Assembly (NCBI GenBank): GCA_029268085.1
Contig: JAJUHD010000094.1
Span: 1-9,718 of the forward strand
DNA length: 9,718 bases
Direction of reading: 5' to 3'
Origin: Bacillota bacterium
GTDB lineage: Bacteria > Bacillota > Clostridia > Oscillospirales > Oscillospiraceae
Shown here: positions 1 through 7,512 of the stretch, in pieces
Layout: the number at the start of each line of letters is the position of its first letter
How positions within the stretch are numbered: the first letter of the stretch is position 1
Program-made: the position numbers and the translations under genes
Notes under the pieces: model-generated
Databases searched by the model: none
What the model was told of the DNA's origin: nothing
Seen by the model: the letters and a program-made list of their open reading frames with translations, nothing else

Positions 1-936
1 ATTCCTAAAATAACGGCAAAGAAAAACGCGAACAAAACGGCTGTCAATAACGCCTATGTTGTCCGCGCGCTTATGATAATACTAAAACCGATTGTATTCA
101 TCGTGGTTTCGCTGATCCGCCTTATAACTAAGCCGCTGAAGGGCGAAAAGCCCGCCGACGAGCAGGAAGCGGCGGTTGAGGAGCTGTTCTCAATCATCGA
201 AACGGTGGAAGACGAAGGAGTTATCGATGAGGACCGGAGCGAGCTTCTTCAGGCAGCTCTGGACTTTTCTGAAATCTCAGCGAGCGAGGTTATGACGAGC
301 AGGGTCGACATGGTTTCAATCGATATCGACGACGACTGGGACGAAATACTCGAGACGATCGACAAGTCACCCTATTCACGGTTGCCCGTCTATGAGGACA
401 GCATCGACAATATAATCGGTGTGCTGTACCTGAACCATTTCTTCAAAGCCATAAACGGTACAGGAAAAATCGATTTAAAGCCGCTTCTTATCAAGCCGTG
501 CTTTGTATACAAGACCGTAAGACTTCCCGCCGTCCTTGCGGAGATGCGCAAAAACAGGACGCACCTTGCCATCGTGACAGACGAATACGGCGGCTCGATG
601 GGCGTCGTCTCAATGGAGGATGTCCTTGAGGAGCTTGTCGGCGATATATGGGACGAAACAGACCCGGTCGAGCCGGAGATCATCGAGCACGACGAGAACC
701 TTTTTGAGCTCGACGGTGATATGAATATCTCGGACTTTCTCGAAATGATAGACCGCAGCGAGGACAGCTTCGAGTCTGACAGCGCCACCGTCGGCGGCTG
801 GACAATCGAGAATTTTGGACGTTTTCCCGAGGTCGGAGAGAGCTTCACATTTGAAAATCTCATGATAACGGTGCTTGAAGTCTCCGGTCAGCGAGTGGAA
901 AAGGTCCTGCTCCATATTGATAAGAAAAAGGACTGA
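1..936 (+). CDS. Hemolysin C/CorC-family membrane protein (CNNM-CBS-CorC), 5'-partial
   Basis: The reading frame is open from base 1 to the TGA at 934-936, giving 311 visible residues, so the start codon is upstream of the window. The first residues (IPK followed by a Lys/Ala-rich stretch) match the end of the GE-x-x-PK motif of the CNNM (DUF21) membrane domain, and a hydrophobic helix follows at visible residues about 22-43. Two CBS domains come next (about 97-149, beginning EVMTSR, and about 164-214, containing TDEYGG and EELVGDIWDE). A C-terminal CorC_HlyC domain (about 231-307) contains VGGW and a GxxF-ENLxxTVLE pattern. The family sits in the cytoplasmic membrane; some members act in Mg2+/Co2+ efflux or resistance. 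The name 'hemolysin' is historical, and the substrate here cannot be told. An internal ATG at 73 lies inside the domain and is not the true start. The gene is convergent with dnaJ and ends 69 nt before a palindrome. Confidence 0.9.
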   Translation: MPKITAKKNANKTAVNNAYVVRALMIILKPIVFIVVSLIRLITKPLKGEKPADEQEAAVEELFSIIETVEDEGVIDEDRSELLQAALDFSEISASEVMTSRVDMVSIDIDDDWDEILETIDKSPYSRLPVYEDSIDNIIGVLYLNHFFKAINGTGKIDLKPLLIKPCFVYKTVRLPAVLAEMRKNRTHLAIVTDEYGGSMGVVSMEDVLEELVGDIWDETDPVEPEIIEHDENLFELDGDMNISDFLEMIDRSEDSFESDSATVGGWTIENFGRFPEVGESFTFENLMITVLEVSGQRVEKVLLHIDKKKD

Positions 937-1005
937 GCAATGGAAACTGACGGCGAGAGTAAGATGGTTTTGCCGCAATCAGCGATAACCGTATTATAAG
1001 CATAA

Positions 1006-1040
1006 TGTTAAAGGCCTCACATGATGTGAGGCCTTTAACA
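1006..1040. terminator. Perfect palindrome between convergent genes, probable bidirectional terminator
   Basis: Two 17-nt arms (1006-1022 and 1024-1040) are exact reverse complements around a single central G. In RNA this would fold as a stem of about 14-15 bp with a loop of 3-5 nt. It lies between the 3' ends of the CBS-domain gene (+) and dnaJ (-), where a two-way terminator is expected. Neither flank has a clean run of T: on the + side the next bases are mixed, with TTTT only about 10 nt later. It is therefore not a textbook intrinsic terminator, and its role is inferred from position and symmetry. Confidence 0.65.
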
Positions 1041-1078
1041 CTATCTATGCTTTTATCTTATAAGCGCAGGAAACGTTT

Positions 1079-2191
1079 TTATTTTTTGTGCTTCTTTTTC
1101 AGAGGCGTTTCTGCAGAGTTAATGGTTTCTCCCGTCGCTCTCGCGAATTCACGCAGAAGCTGCTTCTGCGCCTCACCCAGATTCTCTGGCGTTACGACTC
1201 TGACGGTAACGAATTCATCGCCGCGGCCCTTTCCGCGGATATAGGGTATGCCTTGTTCCCTGAGGCGGAAGGTGGTACCGGTCTGAGTGCCTTCGGGAAT
1301 GGAGTATTTGACCTTGCCTTCGAGCGTGGGTATCTCGACCTCGGCGCCGAGCGCTGCCTGCACGAAGGATATCGGCATGGTATACAAAATGGAGGAGCCG
1401 TCGCGTTTAAAGAGAGGATGGGGGCGAACGCTGACTGTTACGAGCAGGTCGCCCGTAGGTCCGCCATTCTTGCCCGCGCTGCCGAGCCCGCGCAGAACTA
1501 TGGTCTGCCCATCGTCAATACCGGCGGGTATGTTGGCGGATACCTTGCGCTGTCTGCGGATCGAACCCGCGCCGCGGCAGGCTTCGCAGGGCTGGTGTAT
1601 GATCTTGCCCGTACCCCTGCAGCGAGGACAGGTGGTGGTCGTGGAGATTATCCCGAAGGGGGAACGCTGCTGCTGCTGGACCATGCCGCTGCCCTTGCAG
1701 TCTGGGCAAATCTCTGCTGTCGTACCGCGTGCGCAGCCCGTGCCTTTACAGTCGGGGCATTCCTCGATGCGAGCAACGCTGAGTTCCTTTTCACAGCCGA
1801 AAGCCGCTTCCTCAAAGCTTACAGATATGCCCGTGCGGACATTTTCGCCGCGCATCGGGCCGTTCTGCTGACGCTGCCTTCCGCCGCCGAAGATACCGCC
1901 GAAAAGATCGCCGAGGTCTCCGAAAATGTCGCCGAAATCAAACCCTGTACCGCCCATTGAAGGGTCAAAGGCGGCATGGCCGAACTGATCGTATTTTGCC
2001 TTTTTATCGGGATCGGATAAGACCGCATAGGCTTCGGCGATCTCCTTGAAGCGCGCCTCAGCCGCGGCATCGCCGGGGTTTAAGTCCGGATGGTTCTCCT
2101 TTGCAAGCCTTCGGTATGCTTTTTTTATGTCGGCGTCCGTGGCGCTTTTGCTAAGCCCCAGAACTTCGTAATAATCCCTTTTGTCTGCCAT
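1079..2191 (-). CDS. dnaJ: Chaperone protein DnaJ (Hsp40, type I)
   Basis: This 370-residue protein has the full type I layout. The N-terminal J domain carries the HPD triad at residues 34-36, which stimulates DnaK ATPase. A Gly/Phe-rich segment runs from about 76 to 104. Four CxxCxGxG zinc modules lie at 145-152, 162-169, 188-195 and 202-209, followed by the substrate-binding C-terminal domains and a lysine-rich end. DnaJ is cytoplasmic; it delivers unfolded clients to DnaK and helps prevent aggregation. The ATG at 2191 has a GAGAGGT ribosome-binding site 9 nt upstream. It is the last gene of the hrcA operon, 80 nt after dnaK, and a perfect palindrome sits in that gap. No prmA or rsmE follows, although these often come after dnaJ in Firmicutes; the next gene is convergent. 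Long open frames on the opposite strand are shadows. Confidence 0.98.
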   Translation of the reverse strand: MADKRDYYEVLGLSKSATDADIKKAYRRLAKENHPDLNPGDAAAEARFKEIAEAYAVLSDPDKKAKYDQFGHAAFDPSMGGTGFDFGDIFGDLGDLFGGIFGGGRQRQQNGPMRGENVRTGISVSFEEAAFGCEKELSVARIEECPDCKGTGCARGTTAEICPDCKGSGMVQQQQRSPFGIISTTTTCPRCRGTGKIIHQPCEACRGAGSIRRQRKVSANIPAGIDDGQTIVLRGLGSAGKNGGPTGDLLVTVSVRPHPLFKRDGSSILYTMPISFVQAALGAEVEIPTLEGKVKYSIPEGTQTGTTFRLREQGIPYIRGKGRGDEFVTVRVVTPENLGEAQKQLLREFARATGETINSAETPLKKKHKK

Positions 2192-2226
2192 AAGTAGAGT
2201 ACCTCTCGCGCAGAAAATTTTCTCGG

Positions 2227-2256
2227 CTCAAGGGCGCACATATGTGCGCCCTTGAG
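2227..2256 (-). other. Perfect 30-bp palindrome in the dnaK-dnaJ gap (mRNA hairpin)
   Basis: The 15-nt arms 2227-2241 and 2242-2256 are exact reverse complements, centred on CATATG. As RNA of the dnaK-dnaJ transcript it would form a G+C-rich stem of about 13 bp with a 4-nt loop, starting 16 nt after the dnaK stop codon. No U-tract follows directly; a short AAAATTTT lies a few nt downstream. A partial terminator, a processing site or a stabiliser of the upstream dnaK message would each fit, and each would lower dnaJ relative to dnaK. The structure is seen directly; the role is inferred. Confidence 0.6.
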
Positions 2257-2271
2257 TACAATATATTCATT

Positions 2272-4140
<1,869 letters not shown>

Positions 4141-4226
4141 TGTGAATTCCTCCTGATATATGAATATATGGAATTAATATGTTTCCGCTATAAATTTTTA
4201 TGGGGGTATTTTTACCTGATGAATGT

Positions 4227-4802
4227 TTAATTTGCAACTTTTACAACACTGCAGCGGATGACCTTGTCGCCGAGCTTGAAGCCTTTCTGAAATTCCTCAG
4301 CGATAACGCCCTCGCCAAGGCTTTCGTCTTCAACATGCATCACGGCGTTGTGGATCTCCGGGTCAAATTTCGTGCCTGCGCACGCATCGATCTCACATAT
4401 TCCAAGCTTCTCAAAGATATCCTTAAGCTGAGTCATTATCATTTCTATACCGCGGCTGTAGGCCTCGTCAGTCGTCTCCTGTTTCAGCGCTCGCTCGAGG
4501 TTATCGTAAACGGGCAGGAACTTTGTGACTGTGTCGGCGCGGACGTCGGTATATATGTTTTCGCGCTCCTTCTGGCTGCGCTTGCGAAAGTTATCGTATT
4601 CCGCGAGCATCCTCAGATATTTATCCTTTTCGGCTGCAAGCTCTTCCTGCACCTTTTTAAGCTCTTCGGCCGTTTTGTCCTTCGACTTCTCCGCTTTTTT
4701 TTCGGACTTCGTTTCTTCGGCTTTTTCAACCGTTTCCGGAGATTTTTCCGCCGCCAAGTCTTCTTTTTCCTCTTTTGGGTCAGATGTCTTCTTTGTGCTC
4801 AT
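4227..4802 (-). CDS. grpE: Nucleotide exchange factor GrpE
   Basis: This 191-residue protein is the ADP-release factor of DnaK and works as a homodimer in the cytoplasm. Residues 1-60 are highly charged (Lys/Glu/Ala-rich) and lead into a long coiled-coil helix with YDNFRKR (69-75). The four-helix bundle region contains KFLPVYDNLERAL (94-106), and the C-terminal beta domain shows FDPEIHNAV (146-154) and EEFQKGFKLGDKVIR (169-183), the standard GrpE signature. The length is normal. The first 23 nt overlap the end of hrcA in another frame. Its ribosome-binding site (AAGGAG, about 10 nt before the ATG) lies inside the hrcA coding region, which suggests translational coupling to the repressor gene. 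Confidence 0.98.
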   Translation of the reverse strand: MSTKKTSDPKEEKEDLAAEKSPETVEKAEETKSEKKAEKSKDKTAEELKKVQEELAAEKDKYLRMLAEYDNFRKRSQKERENIYTDVRADTVTKFLPVYDNLERALKQETTDEAYSRGIEMIMTQLKDIFEKLGICEIDACAGTKFDPEIHNAVMHVEDESLGEGVIAEEFQKGFKLGDKVIRCSVVKVAN

Positions 4803-5871
4803 CTATATTCATCTCCTTTATCTGTAGCTTCTCAAAACCTCGGGGCGCCTCCGGCATACCCAAAAGGTGGCTCAGCCCATCGGCAATGTAGCGAAGCTTT
4901 GCTGCTACGCCTGAATAGTCCATGCGCGTCGGGCCTACTACGCCGATTATTCCCTTCATATTGTCCCCCGCATTATATCGGGCTATGACGACGCTTGAAT
5001 CCTTCAGCTCCTTGGCAACGTTTTCGGGACCGATGATGACCTGAATGTCGTCGTCCTCACCGCTGTCCGGCAGACCGAGAAGATGCTCGCTTTCGGTAAG
5101 ATAGCTCATGACCTCATGAGCCTTGTCGGGATCGCGGAACTCTGGAAGACGCAGAAGATGCGAAGCGCCCGTAACAACAGCCTTCCCTTCCCTTGCCTTG
5201 CCGAGCGTATCGATAGCAAAGGCTGATACAACGGAAACGAGACCCATTGTGTCGCCGCAGGCACGCTCGGCGGAGCTTATCAGCGACGGAGTTATTTTGT
5301 CCTCCGAAATACCTACGAAGTTAGTGTTAAATACCGAAGCAAGCCGCTGGACCATGCCCTGATCGACAGAAAAGGGAAGATGTATCAGCTTGTTATAAAC
5401 GGTATCGTTGGTAAGCATCGCGACAGCTATAAAGGTATTGACATCTACGTATATCAGATCGAAACGCTTGATCGTTGCGGCAACAGGCGCCGCGAGCGCT
5501 ACGGCGGGGTAATGCGTGATGGCTGAGGCAAGCTTTCCGACATCGCTCATCAGCTTGTCAAGCTGCTTCATTTTAAGGTTGAGGCTCTCGTTTATGGCCT
5601 CCGTCTCCTCCATCGAAAGGCGCTGGCGCTCCATCAGCTCGTTGACATACAGCCTATAGCCCTTAGGTGAGGGGATACGACCCGCGGAGGTGTGGGGCTG
5701 CTCGAGAAAGCCCATTGCCGTAAGCTCCGCCATTTCGTTGCGGATTGTTGCGCTGCTTAGATCGAGTACTCCAGATTCGGCGATTGCCTTGGAACCGACG
5801 GGTTCGGCCGTCGCAATATATTCGTCAATGACGGCTGTCAGTATTTTTTTCTTACGGTCACTGATTTCCAA
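4780..5871 (-). CDS. hrcA: Heat-inducible transcription repressor HrcA
   Basis: This 363-residue protein is the CIRCE-binding repressor of class I heat-shock genes; in the known family its folding depends on GroEL, which makes it a stress sensor. The N-terminal winged helix-turn-helix covers about residues 1-75 and contains SSATIRNEMAEL (39-50) and the wing motif HTSAGRIPSPKGYR (60-73). The remainder matches the HrcA dimerisation and insertion domains, ending in a GPTRMDY-type motif. The start is a TTG at 5871-5869, preceded by GAAGGGGG with a 9-nt spacer. It fits because the protein then begins just before the conserved D/E-RKKKIL stretch, and no nearby ATG does as well. First gene of the heat-shock operon, downstream of two CIRCE operators, so it is probably autoregulated. 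Confidence 0.98.
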   Translation of the reverse strand: MEISDRKKKILTAVIDEYIATAEPVGSKAIAESGVLDLSSATIRNEMAELTAMGFLEQPHTSAGRIPSPKGYRLYVNELMERQRLSMEETEAINESLNLKMKQLDKLMSDVGKLASAITHYPAVALAAPVAATIKRFDLIYVDVNTFIAVAMLTNDTVYNKLIHLPFSVDQGMVQRLASVFNTNFVGISEDKITPSLISSAERACGDTMGLVSVVSAFAIDTLGKAREGKAVVTGASHLLRLPEFRDPDKAHEVMSYLTESEHLLGLPDSGEDDDIQVIIGPENVAKELKDSSVVIARYNAGDNMKGIIGVVGPTRMDYSGVAAKLRYIADGLSHLLGMPEAPRGFEKLQIKEMNIDEHKEDI

Positions 5872-5903
5872 AGTGCGCTTCCCCCTTCAGCCGGTAATGA
5901 AGA

Positions 5904-5930
5904 TTGGCACTCTTATCGGGAGAGTACTGG
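5904..5930 (-). promoter_or_regulatory. Second, degenerate CIRCE operator (HrcA site)
   Basis: Compared with TTAGCACTC-N9-GAGTGCTAA, the leftward strand here reads CCAGTACTC, nine bases, then GAGTGCCAA, which is 14 of 18 conserved positions with exact spacing. It overlaps the stronger CIRCE by 4 nt, with centres 23 bp apart, and lies wholly in the hrcA 5' leader. The match is direct; whether HrcA binds it is inference. Confidence 0.6.
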
Positions 5931-5953
5931 CACTCTCGCCCTCTGAGTGCTAA
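5927..5953 (-). promoter_or_regulatory. CIRCE operator (HrcA binding site)
   Basis: On the leftward strand the site reads TTAGCACTC, nine bases, then GAGTGCCAG: 16 of 18 positions of the CIRCE consensus with the exact 9-nt spacer, and the upstream arm is perfect. It starts within the predicted -10 box and covers the likely transcription start, so bound HrcA would block initiation. This supports heat-inducible control of the whole hrcA-grpE-dnaK-dnaJ unit. Confidence 0.95.
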
Positions 5954-5980
5954 TTTAGCACCGTGACCCTAAAAAGTCAA
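5952..5980 (-). promoter_or_regulatory. Sigma-A-type promoter of the hrcA-grpE-dnaK-dnaJ operon
   Basis: On the leftward strand there is a -35 box TTGACT (5980-5975), a 17-nt spacer and a -10 box TAAATT (5957-5952). The start of transcription should fall near 5945, inside the first CIRCE arm, leaving a leader of about 75 nt before the hrcA TTG. The position relative to CIRCE is what is expected for this operon type. Confidence 0.8.
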
Positions 5981-6096
5981 TACTTTTAACAAACGAATTG
6001 ACAGTTTATTCATATTTTGACCAAGAACTATTAATGTCGCTGTGCTTCGACAGAATAGACCGCCAATTTTTATTTGCCGAAATATGAAAAATGTTC

Positions 6097-6125
6097 TTGC
6101 AATTGTGATTATGTTCTGCTATTAT
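6097..6125 (+). promoter_or_regulatory. Probable rpmB promoter
   Basis: A -35-like TTGCAA (6097-6102), a 17-nt spacer and a -10-like TATTAT (6120-6125) lie 56 nt ahead of the rpmB start codon in an AT-rich stretch. The -10 is close to consensus and the -35 is weaker. A transcript from about 6132 would have a leader near 50 nt. Confidence 0.6.
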
Positions 6126-6164
6126 TATAAAGCTATTCGTCTGACAAATGGCTTAAATTCTAAG

Positions 6165-6172
6165 AGGAGGTG
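6165..6172 (+). promoter_or_regulatory. Ribosome binding site that fixes the rpmB start
   Basis: AGGAGGTG is a full anti-16S match, 9 nt before the ATG at 6182. A GTG in the same frame at 6170 lies inside this site, so it cannot be the start; translation begins at 6182 and gives the canonical MAKCEFC N-terminus. Confidence 0.9.
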
Positions 6173-6181
6173 CAGCTAAAG

Positions 6182-6370
6182 ATGGCAAAGTGTGAATTTT
6201 GCGGTAAGGGTGTTGCTTTTGGCATTCAGGTCAGCCACTCTCACAGACGTTCCAACCGTACATGGAAGCCCAACGTAAAGCGCGTCAAGGCCATAGTGGA
6301 CGGGACACCTAAGCATGTCTACGTTTGCACCCGTTGCTTGCGCAGCGGCAATGTTACACGCGCTGTGTGA
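6182..6370 (+). CDS. rpmB: 50S ribosomal protein L28 (bL28)
   Basis: This 62-residue basic protein is a component of the large ribosomal subunit. It begins MAKCEFCGKG and contains the family pattern SHSHRRSNRTWKPNVKRV (18-35). Cys4 and Cys7 pair with Cys49 and Cys52 (CTRC) to make a four-cysteine zinc site, so this is the zinc-containing C+ form; many bacteria have cysteine-free paralogues that replace it when zinc is scarce. Length is normal for Firmicutes. It appears to be monocistronic: its own promoter lies upstream and a strong hairpin terminator follows 36 nt after the stop. Confidence 0.98.
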   Translation: MAKCEFCGKGVAFGIQVSHSHRRSNRTWKPNVKRVKAIVDGTPKHVYVCTRCLRSGNVTRAV

Positions 6371-6406
6371 ACAAACGGATACTCTTCTATGTATAAAGTA
6401 TAAAGC

Positions 6407-6444
6407 AAAAGCGCCGCTTTCTGTAAAAGAAAGGCGGCGCTTTT
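6407..6444 (+). terminator. Intrinsic terminator after rpmB
   Basis: The arms 6407-6421 and 6429-6444 are complementary over 15 bp with one bulged G, enclosing a 7-nt loop. The stem is rich in G+C in the middle (GCGCCGC against GCGGCGC), flanked by AAAA on the left and TTTT on the right. The final T residues overlap the -35 box of the next promoter. Confidence 0.85.
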
Positions 6445-6470
6445 GACGTTTCGCCTCAAAGGGGTATAAT
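6443..6470 (+). promoter_or_regulatory. Upstream hprK promoter (P1)
   Basis: TTGACG (6443-6448) and TATAAT (6465-6470) are separated by 16 nt: five of six and six of six consensus positions. It begins within the last bases of the rpmB terminator, so the intergenic space is used to its limit. It probably drives hprK-murB-rapZ-yvcK. Confidence 0.75.
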
Positions 6471-6474
6471 GTAC

Positions 6475-6503
6475 TGGAAAACAGCGCTTGAGCGTGCTAT
6501 AAT
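6475..6503 (+). promoter_or_regulatory. Downstream hprK promoter (P2)
   Basis: A second perfect -10 TATAAT (6498-6503) lies 33 nt after the first, with a weaker -35 TGGAAA (6475-6480, four of six) at 17-nt spacing. The start would be near 6510, about 35 nt before the hprK start codon. Confidence 0.55.
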
Positions 6504-6546
6504 ACTACAATAATAAATAATTGTAGCAGTAAGGCGGGTGAAAGAT

Positions 6547-7494
6547 ATGGCGGAGGAATATTCGGTTCTGCTTTCGCAGCTTGTAAAGGAACATGAGCTG
6601 AACATTGTCAACGCTTCAAAGGACTACGAAACGGCAAGGGTATATAGTATGGCGGTAGGCAGGCCGGGACTTCAGTTCGCGGGCTTTTTCGAATACTACG
6701 ATCCAAAACGAATGCTTGTTTCGGGAAAGCAGGAGCACACCTATCTTGAAAGGCTGGATCCCGAGGCAAGATATAAGGCAATCGAGGGACTTATGATGCG
6801 CAGCCCCTGCGCACTGGTGGTCTGCCATCATGTTATGCCGTTTTCAGAGCTCACGGAGCTTGCGAGAAAATACGATGTGAATGTATTCACATCCGAAATA
6901 GATACATCGGAATTCATGGCGCAGCTTATCAGCTCGCTGCATGTGCACCTTGCCCCGCGCAAGACGATACACGGAGTTCTGGTCGAGGTTTACGGAGAGG
7001 GGCTTCTTATCACAGGAGACAGCGGCATAGGAAAGAGCGAGACCGCGCTGGAGCTTATTAAGCGCGGGCACAGGCTAATAGCGGATGATGCGGTTGAAAT
7101 CAGAAGGATCGCCCATAACAACCTTGTGGGAGAAGCACCGGCGCTGATCCGTCACTATATGGAATTCCGCGGTCTGGGCGTTGTGAACGCGCGCTATATT
7201 TTCGGCGTCGGCGCTGTCAAGTCGTCTCAGACCATACATCTTGTCGTAAATCTTGAAAACTGGGATGAATACAAACCCTATGACAGGCTGGGCGTCGAGT
7301 CGGAGTACGCTGAGATTCTGGGCGTCGAAGTGCCGAGCGTAACCATCCCCGTCCGTCCGGGACGGAACCTCGCAGTTATCCTTGAGCTAGCCGCAATGAA
7401 CAACCGCCAGAAGAAGCTTGGCTACAACGCGGCGGAGGACCTTGAACGTATGCACGACCAGAGCGTGGACAACGGATTTATTCAGGGATTTTAA
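6547..7494 (+). CDS. hprK: HPr kinase/phosphorylase
   Basis: This protein of 315 residues phosphorylates HPr on its regulatory serine with ATP or pyrophosphate, and reverses the reaction, thereby controlling carbon catabolite repression with CcpA-type regulators in Firmicutes. The N-terminal domain begins with a LSQLVKEHEL stretch. The C-terminal catalytic domain shows the conserved IHG (His142), the P-loop GDSGIGKS (157-164), the EFRGLGVVN motif (206-214) and the family signature VRPGRNLAVILELAAMN (269-285). I place the start at the ATG at 6547 because AAGGCGG lies 9 nt upstream; a GTG at 6538 in the same frame would add only MKD and abuts that site. First gene of a rightward cluster; murB starts 18 nt after its stop codon. 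Confidence 0.97.
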   Translation: MAEEYSVLLSQLVKEHELNIVNASKDYETARVYSMAVGRPGLQFAGFFEYYDPKRMLVSGKQEHTYLERLDPEARYKAIEGLMMRSPCALVVCHHVMPFSELTELARKYDVNVFTSEIDTSEFMAQLISSLHVHLAPRKTIHGVLVEVYGEGLLITGDSGIGKSETALELIKRGHRLIADDAVEIRRIAHNNLVGEAPALIRHYMEFRGLGVVNARYIFGVGAVKSSQTIHLVVNLENWDEYKPYDRLGVESEYAEILGVEVPSVTIPVRPGRNLAVILELAAMNNRQKKLGYNAAEDLERMHDQSVDNGFIQGF

Positions 7495-7512
7495 CTTATT
7501 TAAGGAGCGATT

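Larger units (their letters stand above)
5872..6181. other. Divergent intergenic regulatory region, hrcA / rpmB
   Basis: This 310-nt gap between divergent genes is clearly AT-richer than its flanks and contains no credible coding frame. Its left third holds the hrcA leader, the tandem CIRCE operators and the leftward promoter. Its right third holds the rightward rpmB promoter and ribosome-binding site. The middle (about 5985-6090) has an isolated TTGACA without a matching -10, and a widely spaced inverted repeat of TTCATATTT that I do not consider significant. I see no riboswitch or RNA gene in it. Confidence 0.8.

Noticed and set aside
1088..1960. Long open frame on the + strand opposite dnaJ (290 codons)
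   Set aside because: It lies entirely antisense to an unambiguous dnaJ, has no recognisable domain, and its Ala/Arg/Gly-rich composition is what the antisense of a biased gene gives.
4200..4988. Open frame on the + strand opposite grpE and hrcA, with a Phe/Leu-rich, membrane-like product
   Set aside because: The hydrophobic run is the antisense reading of the Lys/Glu-rich GrpE N-terminus, not a real membrane protein.
5998..6003. Perfect TTGACA in the hrcA-rpmB intergenic region on the + strand
   Set aside because: No acceptable -10 box lies 15-19 nt downstream; the rpmB promoter at 6097-6125 is a better candidate.
6170..6181. GTG start adding four residues to L28
   Set aside because: The GTG is part of the AGGAGGTG ribosome-binding site; MAKCEFC is the canonical start.
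6475..6495. Possible catabolite-responsive (cre) site upstream of hprK
   Set aside because: The stretch GGAAAACAGCGC does not match the cre consensus at enough positions or show its symmetry.
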